Source: Deinococcus arcticus
GTDB taxonomy: Bacteria; Deinococcota; Deinococci; Deinococcales; Deinococcaceae
Reading direction: 5' to 3'
Assembly: GCF_003028415.1 (NCBI RefSeq)
Contig: NZ_PYSV01000001.1
Coordinates: 248,001-312,000, forward strand
DNA: 64,000 bases
The notes under the pieces are model-generated. The model worked only from the letters and a program-made list of their open reading frames with translations. It was not told the DNA's origin and did no database searches. Shown piece after piece: positions 54,430 through 62,242 of the stretch (its first letter is position 1; each line of letters starts with the position of its first letter). The translations under genes were made by a program, and so were the position numbers.

Positions 54430-55599
54430 ATGACCGTCACCGACGCCCCCGGCATGACCTTCGCGCTCAGCGACGACCAGCGGCTGATCGTGCAGCATGT
54501 GCGCGACTATGCCCGCGCCGAAATTGCCCCCAAGGCCGCCGAGTACGACCGCAGCGGCGAGTACCCGCGCGAACAGTTGCGCGGGCTGGCTGAACTGGGC
54601 CTCCTGGGCGCCACCGTTCCTGAGCGCTGGGGCGGCGCGGGCCTGGACAGCGTGACCTACGCCCTGTGCCTGGAAGAGATTGCGGCGGCCGATGCCAGCG
54701 TGGCGGTGATCGTGAGTGTGCAAAACGGCCTGCCCGAACAGATGATTCTGCGCTACGGCAGCGACGAGCAGAAAACGCGTTTTCTGAAGCCGCTGGCGAG
54801 TGGCGAGCACATCGGCGCCTTCTGCCTCACCGAAAGCGGCGCGGGCAGTGACGCCGCCAGCCTCCGGATGCAGGCGGTCCGCGACGGTGAAGACTGGGTG
54901 CTGAACGGCACCAAAGCCTGGATTACCAGCGGCGGGCAGGCCGACACCTATCTGGTGATGGCCCGCACCGGCGGCAGCGGGGCGCGCGGCGTGTCGTGCT
55001 TCATCGTGGAGAACGGCACCCCGGGCCTGTCGTTTGGCAAACCCGAAGAGAAACTGGGCCTGCACGCCAGCCACACGACCACCGTGACCTTTGAAGATGT
55101 GCGTGTGCCCCACGCCCACATGGTGGGCGAGGAAGGCCAGGGGCTGGTGATCGCGCTGGCCAGTCTGGACGCCGGGCGCATCGGCATTGCCATGCAGGCC
55201 CTGGGGATTGCCCGCGCCGCGCTGGAACACAGCGCACGCTACGCGAATGAACGCGAGCAGTTCGGCAAGAGGCTGCGTGAATTTGAAGGTGTCTCTTTCA
55301 AGATTGCCCGCATGGCTGCCCGGATTGAAAGTGCGCGCCTCGTGGCGCTGAAAGCCGCGTGGCTGAAAGATCAGGGCAAGCCCTACGGCAAGGAAGCCAG
55401 CATGGCCAAGCTGCTGGCCAGCGAGGCGGCGGTGGACGGCACCAGAGACGCCATTCAGATTTTCGGGGGCAACGGCTACAGCCGTGAGTATCCGGTCGAG
55501 CGCCTGTACCGCGACGCCAAGGTGACCGAAATTTACGAGGGCACCAGCGAGATTCAGCAACTGGTCATCAGCCGCGCGGTCTTTGCCGAACTGACCTGA
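54430..55599 (+). CDS. Acyl-CoA dehydrogenase
   Basis: A 389-residue FAD enzyme that oxidises acyl-CoA to enoyl-CoA in fatty acid or branched-chain amino acid breakdown. FCLTESGAGSDAASLRMQAV and WVLNGTKAWITSGGQAD are the two signature blocks in the middle beta domain. IYEGTSEIQQLVISR near residue 369 carries the catalytic Glu in the position of short/medium-chain enzymes. TAGCCT (54418-54423) ends 6 bases before the ATG. Monocistronic; chain-length preference not clear. Confidence 0.95.
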   Translation: MTVTDAPGMTFALSDDQRLIVQHVRDYARAEIAPKAAEYDRSGEYPREQLRGLAELGLLGATVPERWGGAGLDSVTYALCLEEIAAADASVAVIVSVQNGLPEQMILRYGSDEQKTRFLKPLASGEHIGAFCLTESGAGSDAASLRMQAVRDGEDWVLNGTKAWITSGGQADTYLVMARTGGSGARGVSCFIVENGTPGLSFGKPEEKLGLHASHTTTVTFEDVRVPHAHMVGEEGQGLVIALASLDAGRIGIAMQALGIARAALEHSARYANEREQFGKRLREFEGVSFKIARMAARIESARLVALKAAWLKDQGKPYGKEASMAKLLASEAAVDGTRDAIQIFGGNGYSREYPVERLYRDAKVTEIYEGTSEIQQLVISRAVFAELT

Positions 55600-55610
55600 G
55601 CCGGACGGCC

Positions 55611-55785
55611 CTCCTGTTCCGGAACATCCAGGAAAAAGCCCGGATATTCCCCGCCTTCAGCGCTGTCTCAGCCCAACGCCCGGACCCGGACAGCTGTCTC
55701 TTTTCCTGCTCTGCGCCGCAGGTCTGCGAGGTTCTCTGGTCAGACAAATCCCGTCACGCCCGGCGGCATGGTTCGGAAGCTGTAT
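55611..55785. repeat. Dispersed repeat, copy B
   Basis: Starting 12 bases past the dehydrogenase stop, this segment repeats the block order of copies A and C: GTTCCGGAACATCC, CGGATATTCC, CGCCTTCAGCGCTGT, CAGCCCAACGCCCGGA, CTCTTTTCCTGCTCTGCGC, GGTTCTCTGGTCAGA, CCCGTCACG and TTCGGAAGCTGTATC. Divergent from A, but shares several 8-14-bp blocks. It may also end dehydrogenase transcription. The remaining gap (55786-55982) shows no gene. Confidence 0.65.
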
Positions 55786-55982
55786 CGGGGGCGAGTAGCG
55801 CAGAAGGAAGCGGTTCACGCCTCTGGGCGAGGAAGGGCGCTCCTGGGTGCTGTTCCGAGTTGGAACCGGAACAGGCTCAAGCCCTGTGCCTGGGCGGCCG
55901 GGTCGCCCGCTGCCAGCAAGCACAGGAACATGAAGGGAGCCGGCCTCGCGGGGCCCTGCCGGAACACGCGACAATACCGGCC

Positions 55983-57014
55983 ATGCGCCAACTGCTGTGG
56001 GTTCCTGGGTTTCTGCTGGTGCTGGCGGTGCTGGTGGACCTGATGGTGACCTGTATTCAGGCGGGCGAGGGCCGTCTGAACCGCGCTGTGCACCGCGCCC
56101 TGTACGCGGCGCTGCATCTGGTCGCGCGGCGCAGTGGCCGCCGGGCGGCGCTGGCCTGGAGCACCCCGGTCCTGATTTCAGGGTCGCTGGTCATGTGGAC
56201 CGCGCTGATGTGGCTGGGCTGGACGCTGATCTTCTGGTCTCAGCCGGGGGCCCTGGTCGGCGCGGACAGTGGGCAGCCGGCCACCTTTCTGGCCACCTTC
56301 TATTTTGTGGGCTACACCCTCAGTACCCTGGGCCTGGGCGAGATTATCGCGCCCCGGCCGCTGTGGCGCATCCTGACTGATATCGCCGCCATCTCTGGCT
56401 TCTTTCTGCTGACCTTTGCCATCACCTTTATCGTGCCGGTGGCGCAGGCGCGCGCCGACCGGCGCGAGCTGGCGCTGGCCCTGCACCGCGCCGGGCCCGG
56501 CGCGCAGGCGCTGATCGTGAATGCCTACACCGACCATGACCGGGGCCTGCACAGCCTGACAGTGGACCTGCATACGGTGCTCAACCGGGTGGACGCCGCG
56601 CACCTGAACACGCCCTACCTGCACCGGCTGCGGGACCACCAGGCCCAGGACGCCCTGGACCTGCACCTGCCGGCGCTGGGCGAGGCGCTGCTGATTCTGC
56701 TGGGGGCCCTGAAGGGCGAGTGCCCCCACGGGCTGCGCCGGGCCCTGGCCAGTGTGGAGAGCCTGAGCTGCACCTTCCACGAAACCCAGGGCGGGCGCCT
56801 GCCCCCCCCGCCCCCCTGGCCAGATCTGGAGCCCCTGCGCAAAGCCGGGCTGCCGCTCAGAAGTGACGCCGAACTGCACGCCTTTTTGCGGGAGCACGAG
56901 GACCTGCGCCGCCGCCTGCGCGCCATGAGCGCCGCCGGGTTATGGACCTGGGCCGAGGTGGCCCGTCCAGCGCCCGGGCAGGGCGGAGCCGGGAACAGCA
57001 AGTCAGGCGATTGA
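55983..57014 (+). CDS. Potassium-channel-like membrane protein
   Basis: A 343-residue protein with about four N-terminal helices (LLWVPGFLLVLAVLVDLMVT, VLISGSLVMWTALMWLGWTL, ATFLATFYFVGYTLSTLGL, IAAISGFFLLTFAITFIVPV) and a soluble helical tail of about 190 residues. TLSTLGLGE near residue 113, between two helices, resembles the selectivity filter of two-helix potassium channels (TxGYGD), in altered form. The tail has no NAD- or nucleotide-binding motif. GACAAT lies 7 bases before the ATG, a near match to the leaderless promoter pattern. Confidence 0.72.
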   Translation: MRQLLWVPGFLLVLAVLVDLMVTCIQAGEGRLNRAVHRALYAALHLVARRSGRRAALAWSTPVLISGSLVMWTALMWLGWTLIFWSQPGALVGADSGQPATFLATFYFVGYTLSTLGLGEIIAPRPLWRILTDIAAISGFFLLTFAITFIVPVAQARADRRELALALHRAGPGAQALIVNAYTDHDRGLHSLTVDLHTVLNRVDAAHLNTPYLHRLRDHQAQDALDLHLPALGEALLILLGALKGECPHGLRRALASVESLSCTFHETQGGRLPPPPPWPDLEPLRKAGLPLRSDAELHAFLREHEDLRRRLRAMSAAGLWTWAEVARPAPGQGGAGNSKSGD

Positions 57015-57226
57015 TACGTCGCCCTGTCCATCACTGGTGGAGGGGCATAAACGCTGGATTGATCGCCTCTAGCCTGAAGCGGTCCGAACGGCTGGTTCAT
57101 GCTGATGGCCCAGACAGCCCAGAACCCCCGTCTGATCGTGAAGCCAGGACCAGGCCGCGCTGCGTTTGGCCCTGGGGCAGCACCAGGGCAGTCAGGCAGA
57201 AGGCGCAATCCAGACTGGGTGCGCCA
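57015..57226. other. Gap between the channel-like gene and repeat copy C
   Basis: No gene was recognised. A stem GGCGC/GCGCC (57197-57201 and 57221-57225) lies just before the repeat copy. Confidence 0.35.
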
Positions 57227-57389
57227 ATCATACGGACTGCCGTCCATTTGCGTCACATCCAGAAGAGAACTGGATGTTTCTCCAATGCCCGGACATCCAT
57301 CTCTGTTCCTGCTCTGCTCCGCAGCTCTGTGAGTCGCTCCGGTCGGAAAATTCCGGAAGCCGTGACGGAATGTTTCGGAACTCGGATCA
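57227..57389. repeat. Dispersed repeat, copy C, ending at a stop codon
   Basis: Matches copy A block for block: CATACGGACTGCCGTCC, TTTGCGTCACATCC, a GGATGTTTC block, a CTGTTCCTGCTCTGC block, TCCGGTCGGAAAATTCCG, GTGACGGAATGTTTCGGAAC and CGGATCAG. The closing GATCAG runs into the stop codon of the minus-strand TPR/HD-GYP gene, so the repeat may also supply its 3' end. Confidence 0.7.
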
Positions 57390-59444
57390 GTCCGTTTCCG
57401 GGTCCGGCTCGTGGTGGATGGGCAGTCTGGCGATGCGTTCGGCCAGCAGTTGCTCAAACACGCCCAGGACGGGTGAGACGTCTTCCTCGGCCAGCAGCAG
57501 CTCGTGGTCTGCATTGAAAAAAGGCGCTGCGTCCACCTGTGGCAGCACGCGCAGCGCCACCGCCACGATCTGCGGGTCAAACTGCCGCCCGGCCTGCGCC
57601 TCAAGCTCCTGCAGGGCCTGTTCCAGGGTCCAGGCCGCCTTGTAGGGCCTGGACTGGATGAGGGCATCAAAGACGTCTGCCACCGCCACAATGCGTCCGG
57701 GCAGGGGAATGGCTTCGCCCTGGAGTCCCAGGGGATAGCCGCTGCCGTCCCAGCGCTCGTGGTGACTGCGCGCAATCTCCTCGGCCAGGCGGAGCAGCGC
57801 CGAGTGGCCCCCGGAAAGGATGCGCCCACCAATCAGGGTGTGGTGTTGCATCTGGCGGTACTCGGCCGGGCTCAGGCGGCCTTTTTTGAGCAGGATGCGG
57901 TCCGGAATGCCAATCTTGCCCACATCGTGCAGCCGGGCCGCCACCCCCAGCACACTGGCCTGGGCTTCGGGCCAGCCCAGCGCATGCGCAATCCGGGCCG
58001 CCGCTCGGCCCACCCGCCGGGTATGCTCACCCGTCGTGTCATCGCGGTATTCAGCGGCCATGGCCAGGCGCGTAACCACCTCGTGCTGGGCACGGGCCAG
58101 TTCGGCTGTTCGTTCCCGCACCTCCTGCTCGGCGGCCTCGCGCGCGCTCTGTTCCATGGCCGTGCGCATCTGATACAGCCGGGCGTCCTGCTGGGCCCGC
58201 TCCACCTCAAACTGAATGGACAGCTGGCGCGTCTCCCGCTCCCGCTCGGTGTCAAAGCGCTGCCGCTCCAGGCCCCGCAGGGTATGGGCATACGTCAGCG
58301 CCTGCTGAAGATCACCGCGCTGTTCGTGCAGGCTCATCAGCGCTTCGGCGGCCAGAATCTGCTCCTTGGGCAACTCGGCGTGCACGGCCAGTTCCTCCGC
58401 CTGCAGCAGCTGCGCCTGTGCAGCGTCCAGCTGTCCAGCGCGCAGGTGCAGTCGCCCCAGATTCAGGCGCGCGTCCACCTGGCCCTGTGCAGACCCCATG
58501 TCCAGAGCCAGCGCCAGCGACGTGGCGTAGGCCGCCTGCGCCTCATGGGGTGCCCCGGTGCGCTCGGCCAGGGTGCCCAGGGAATCAAGCGCGCTGATTT
58601 CACCCATACGAAATCCCAGGGCGCGGCTCTGGGCCAGGGCAGCTTCAAGGTGCTCGCGCGCTTCGTCCAGGGCGCCGACCTCCAGGGCATACACCCCCAG
58701 ATTGAGGGCGCTGATGGCCTTTTGCTGGGCGTCCTGGCCCTCGTGGACCACCCTGGAGGCGTCGCGCATCACCTCGAAGGCCAGCTGATGGGACCCACTC
58801 ATATGATGAACCTGCGCCAGATTGATCAGGATGGGGCCTTCCAGGGCCGGGTTATCTGGAAGGGTTTTGGTCAGCAGGTAAGCCTGATTGAGGTGCTCAA
58901 GGGCTTCTTTGTAGTGGCCCAGTCGGGTGTGCTGCGTGCCGATGTTTGTCAGGCAATGAACCTGCCCCGTCACATCCTGAATCCGGGTCCGCAGGTCCAG
59001 GGACTGGTGCAGGTACCGCAGGGTCTGTGCGGGTTCGCCGCGCTGATAGCTGACGGCGGCCAGCTGGTTGAGCGCAGTCGCCTGCAGTTCGGGCAACCCA
59101 AGCTGCGCCGCCAGTTCAACCGCATTCAGCAGGGCGCTGTGTGCGCCCTCCAGGTCGCCCAGGGCCAGGAACGTCCGGCCCAGTGACAGCTGGGCTTCTG
59201 CCAGCTCCTCGGTCTGCCGCTGCGCCGCAAAGCCGCTGACGGCCGCCGCGAAGTGCCCGGCCGCCGCCGGCAGGTCGCCAGCGGCGTACAGGGCGCGGCC
59301 CAGCCACAGGGCGCGGCGCCCCTCGTCCAGCGTGTGCGCCTCTGGGCCTTCAAGCCACTGCACCGCCGCCGCCGGATTGGAGTCAATCAGCACTTCGACA
59401 GGGTGCGGAACACGGGTCGGAGATGCCGGGTGCTGGGCCGCCAC
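57387..59444 (-). CDS. TPR-repeat protein with an HD-GYP phosphodiesterase domain
   Basis: A 685-residue cytosolic signalling protein. Residues about 10-400 form a long array of tetratricopeptide repeats (for example ALNQLAAVSYQRGEPAQTL, ALNLGVYALEVGALDEARE). A coiled-coil linker (about 405-465) leads to an HD-GYP domain with TGEHTRRVG, AARLHDVGKIGIPD (about 506) and the family mark HHERWDGSGYP (about 560). HD-GYP enzymes hydrolyse cyclic di-GMP; TPR arrays bind peptides or proteins. It starts with GTG 5 bases after the stop of the lipoprotein protease, so the two genes are surely cotranscribed. No receiver domain or membrane helix. Confidence 0.9.
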   Translation of the reverse strand: MAAQHPASPTRVPHPVEVLIDSNPAAAVQWLEGPEAHTLDEGRRALWLGRALYAAGDLPAAAGHFAAAVSGFAAQRQTEELAEAQLSLGRTFLALGDLEGAHSALLNAVELAAQLGLPELQATALNQLAAVSYQRGEPAQTLRYLHQSLDLRTRIQDVTGQVHCLTNIGTQHTRLGHYKEALEHLNQAYLLTKTLPDNPALEGPILINLAQVHHMSGSHQLAFEVMRDASRVVHEGQDAQQKAISALNLGVYALEVGALDEAREHLEAALAQSRALGFRMGEISALDSLGTLAERTGAPHEAQAAYATSLALALDMGSAQGQVDARLNLGRLHLRAGQLDAAQAQLLQAEELAVHAELPKEQILAAEALMSLHEQRGDLQQALTYAHTLRGLERQRFDTERERETRQLSIQFEVERAQQDARLYQMRTAMEQSAREAAEQEVRERTAELARAQHEVVTRLAMAAEYRDDTTGEHTRRVGRAAARIAHALGWPEAQASVLGVAARLHDVGKIGIPDRILLKKGRLSPAEYRQMQHHTLIGGRILSGGHSALLRLAEEIARSHHERWDGSGYPLGLQGEAIPLPGRIVAVADVFDALIQSRPYKAAWTLEQALQELEAQAGRQFDPQIVAVALRVLPQVDAAPFFNADHELLLAEEDVSPVLGVFEQLLAERIARLPIHHEPDPETD

Positions 59445-59449
59445 GCCGC

Positions 59450-60760
59450 TCAGTACCGGATGACGTTTTTCAAAAATTCAGGCAGGTCCAAGCGGCCCTT
59501 GACCCCCAGACGGTCCTTGTAGCTGCTGTTGGCGCCGTTGTTGTAGACATCGAACGCCGATTCGGCCATTTTCTTGGTGAGGTCCTTGACCGAAACGGTC
59601 AGCGACTCGCCCAGCGCCAGGGCCAGTCCACCCGCCACCATGGGCGCGGCCATTGAGGTGCCGCTCCAGGCCGCCACGCGGCCTCCCGGTGCGGGCGACG
59701 CGACCTGTTCACCCGGCGCGACCATCTCCAGATTCTCGGCGTAGTTGGAAAAGCTCGACTTCAGGTCGCGCAGGTCCACGCTGCCCACGCTCAGCAGGTT
59801 CTGGCCCAGGGTGCCCTTGGCCTCGGCCAGGGCCGCCGGCGACGTGATGCGCTCCAGGTTGCTGTTGCCCGCCGAGGACACCACCATCACGCCCTGCTCG
59901 GCCGCCCGGCGCACGGCGTCTTGCACGGTGGGCGAGTTCTCATCGCTGCCCAGGCTCAGGTTGATGATCCGGGCGCCCTGCTGCGCGGCGTAGCTGATCG
60001 CCTGCGCCACCATCACCACGTCACCCGAACCGTCGGGGCCCAGCACGCGCAGGGGCAGGATTCTGGCCCGGGGCGCCACCTGCAGCACGATGCCCGCCAC
60101 GTTCGTGCCGTGACCGTAGGCACCCTGACCCAGCACCCCTTCTTCCTGGGGCACCGCGTCGCCGCTGTAGAAGTCCCGCCAGGTGGACGGCGCGGTCAAG
60201 GTGCCGGCAAAAGCCGGGTGGGCCAGGTCAATGCCCGAATCAATGACCGCCACCGTCACCCCGGCGCCCAGATTGCGCGCCATGGCGTGGGCCCGCTCCA
60301 GCCCCACCTTCTGCCAGATGGCCGTGTTCTCGGGCAGGGGGGTGTAGCTGCCGCCGGACCAGGCGTTCAGGCTGCCGCCGGACCAGGCGTTCAGCGACCC
60401 ACCAGACCAGACATTGAGCGATCCATTCATCCTGGCGGTGATGGTGCCGCCGCCGCCAAAGACGTCGCGGTTGGGTTCCAGCTGGGCCGATCGTCCGCCC
60501 AGGGCGCGCAGGCCCTGACGGCTGGGGGTGTTCAGACCCACCAGCGCCGTGCAGTCTTCACCCGTGCAGTCCGGGGCTGGCCAGGACAGCACCGTGCCGC
60601 CCACCGCCTGTGCCAGCTGCTCCGGGGTGTCGCCCGGCTGCAGGGGAACCTGGGCCAGCGTGTCATAGCGGGGCAGCAGCGTGGCAGGCGCACTGGGGCC
60701 CGCCGAGCACCCTGTCAGCAGGGCCAGGGTCACGCCAAGCAAGGGAAGGGTTCGGTTCAT
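59450..60760 (-). CDS. Subtilisin-like (S8) protease lipoprotein with WSGG repeats
   Basis: A 436-residue exported protease. The N-terminus MNRTLPLLGVTLALLTGCS is a lipoprotein signal with Cys as the lipid site; a GGAGG site precedes the ATG. An N-terminal propeptide-like region is followed by three copies of an 8-residue unit, GSLNxWSG (about residues 110-135). The catalytic domain has VAVIDSGIDLAHPAF (Asp about 172), GHGTNVAGI (His about 216) and WSGTSMAAPMVAGG (Ser about 364). It should act on the outer face of the membrane. It is the first gene of a two-gene unit with the TPR/HD-GYP protein. Confidence 0.93.
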   Translation of the reverse strand: MNRTLPLLGVTLALLTGCSAGPSAPATLLPRYDTLAQVPLQPGDTPEQLAQAVGGTVLSWPAPDCTGEDCTALVGLNTPSRQGLRALGGRSAQLEPNRDVFGGGGTITARMNGSLNVWSGGSLNAWSGGSLNAWSGGSYTPLPENTAIWQKVGLERAHAMARNLGAGVTVAVIDSGIDLAHPAFAGTLTAPSTWRDFYSGDAVPQEEGVLGQGAYGHGTNVAGIVLQVAPRARILPLRVLGPDGSGDVVMVAQAISYAAQQGARIINLSLGSDENSPTVQDAVRRAAEQGVMVVSSAGNSNLERITSPAALAEAKGTLGQNLLSVGSVDLRDLKSSFSNYAENLEMVAPGEQVASPAPGGRVAAWSGTSMAAPMVAGGLALALGESLTVSVKDLTKKMAESAFDVYNNGANSSYKDRLGVKGRLDLPEFLKNVIRY

Positions 60761-60893
60761 GCAGGGGCCTCCTGGCCGGGAAGGGGAAAAGGAGAACATT
60801 GAAGAAAACACTCCAGGGTCTATTGTGGCGATCAGGCGAGCCCTTTGGCTATCCCAGAAGGATTGAAGTGAGTTTATGCAGGGTGTGGCTATT

Positions 60894-60921
60894 TATATAG
60901 CGCCCAGGCAGAACCTGGCAA
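60894..60921 (-). promoter_or_regulatory. Promoter with internal palindrome ahead of the protease gene
   Basis: On the minus strand, TTGCCA (60916-60921), a 16-base spacer and TATATA (60894-60899) form a sigma-A-type promoter. The spacer region contains the inverted repeat CCAGGTTCTGCCTGG (60904-60918), placed where a repressor would block polymerase. A leader of about 125 bases precedes the ATG. Confidence 0.6.
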
Positions 60922-60978
60922 ACACACGCCCCCGGCTTTACTGTTGCAAAAGAGCGGTTGCCAGAATCTTACAAATGT

Positions 60979-62190
60979 TTACTCTTCCGCCACCGGGTGC
61001 CCCCAGTGGGTGGCATGGCGCCGAATCAACTCCTCGCGGGCCATCACGGCGAGGCGCGGCACATGGGCCTTGTGCGGGTCGGACACGCCGTAGGCCCGGC
61101 GCAGGGTGCGCGACCACCACGTCAGGCGGCGCCGGTGGGCGGGGGGCAGGTCCACCACCGTGAACCCGTACAGCGCCAGCACGTCTGCGAAGATGCTGAT
61201 ACTGAAGACCGCTGGCCGCTCGCGGCAATCGGGGTCATCGCGCACGGTGGCCGCCAGATCCCGGATGGAGTGGGTGACGATGCGGCGGCCGGCCAGGGGC
61301 CGTTCAGCCAGTTCAACCAGGCGGGCGCTGTCCAGGTGAAACTCGGTCAGGGGTTCACCACGGCGAAGGGTCAGCCCCCCGGGCCGCCCCGGGTGCGGCA
61401 CCGTCACGTCGGCCAGGGGATAGGGCGCGGCCCCCACCCGGAACAGACTGCTGGCATGCCCGCCAATCCGGCGAATACCCCCCACGCGGTCATACAGCAC
61501 GTCCACGAGTTGCAGGGCCGTGGCGGGCAGGTCCCGCAGCGCCTCGGGCCGGAGCCCGCGCAGCTCGCCCAGGCCCCGGATCTCATAGCCGCGCGCCTGC
61601 AAGTCGGCCAGCAGGAGAGGCAGGTGGGGCACAGCCACGGGCGCCGTGCCCTCAAGCTCCAGCAGGGCCCCCGGGCGCAGCCCGCGCGGCTGCGTGCCCC
61701 ACGCGCTGCGGTGCCTGGCCGCCACCGGGGTGAGCCCCCCCCAGCGGCCAGCCAGCGCGGCCACCACCCCACCCACCCCTGGGCCCGGGGCAAACAGGGT
61801 GGGAGGCGTGCCTGTGAGGGCGGCGAATGCCGGCTGGGCGGCCCGCAGCCCCCGGGCCAGGGCCCAGGGACTGTGGCCGGGGCCACCCACCAGGGGCAGC
61901 ACGGTGTGCCCCCCCTGAACGGCCTGCTCTACCAGCGCCGGGTGGGCGCGGGCCGCCCCCTCTTCAAACAGGAAGGTGGCGGTGACGCCCGCCGCCTGCA
62001 GGTGGCTGAGCAGGGCGGACGTGACCTGGGGGTCCGGCCCCCCGCGCAGCAGCAGGCTTATGCCCGGCTGGGCGCTGCGGCCCCGGCGCACGGTGCCCAG
62101 CCCCGACCAGCGCGCGGCGCGTTCGGTGGTCCAGGCGAGCGCCCCCACCACCGCGCCCAGCGCCAGCGCCCGCCTCTGTGTTCGGTTCAC
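60979..62190 (-). CDS. Degenerate polysaccharide deacetylase with a YkoP-like tail
   Basis: A 403-residue protein. The first 220 residues follow the NodB deacetylase fold, but the catalytic block reads LLLRGGPDPQ where an active enzyme has TFDDGPDPQ, and the HxxxH metal motif is missing, so it is very likely inactive. The C-terminal part (LYDRVGGIRRIGGHASSLFRVG, HLDSARLVELA and a late VSDPHKAHVPRL; the first block spans about 235-256) resembles YkoP-type domains found behind deacetylases. One hydrophobic stretch lies near the N-terminus (ALALGAVVGALAWTT). Start is GTG; TACAGT (62198-62203) ends 7 bases before it. Confidence 0.75.
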   Translation of the reverse strand: MNRTQRRALALGAVVGALAWTTERAARWSGLGTVRRGRSAQPGISLLLRGGPDPQVTSALLSHLQAAGVTATFLFEEGAARAHPALVEQAVQGGHTVLPLVGGPGHSPWALARGLRAAQPAFAALTGTPPTLFAPGPGVGGVVAALAGRWGGLTPVAARHRSAWGTQPRGLRPGALLELEGTAPVAVPHLPLLLADLQARGYEIRGLGELRGLRPEALRDLPATALQLVDVLYDRVGGIRRIGGHASSLFRVGAAPYPLADVTVPHPGRPGGLTLRRGEPLTEFHLDSARLVELAERPLAGRRIVTHSIRDLAATVRDDPDCRERPAVFSISIFADVLALYGFTVVDLPPAHRRRLTWWSRTLRRAYGVSDPHKAHVPRLAVMAREELIRRHATHWGHPVAEE

Positions 62191-62242
62191 AGCGGTCACT
62201 GTACCAGGCGGGGTTGCCGGCCCGGGTTTGCTCTGGCCGCGC

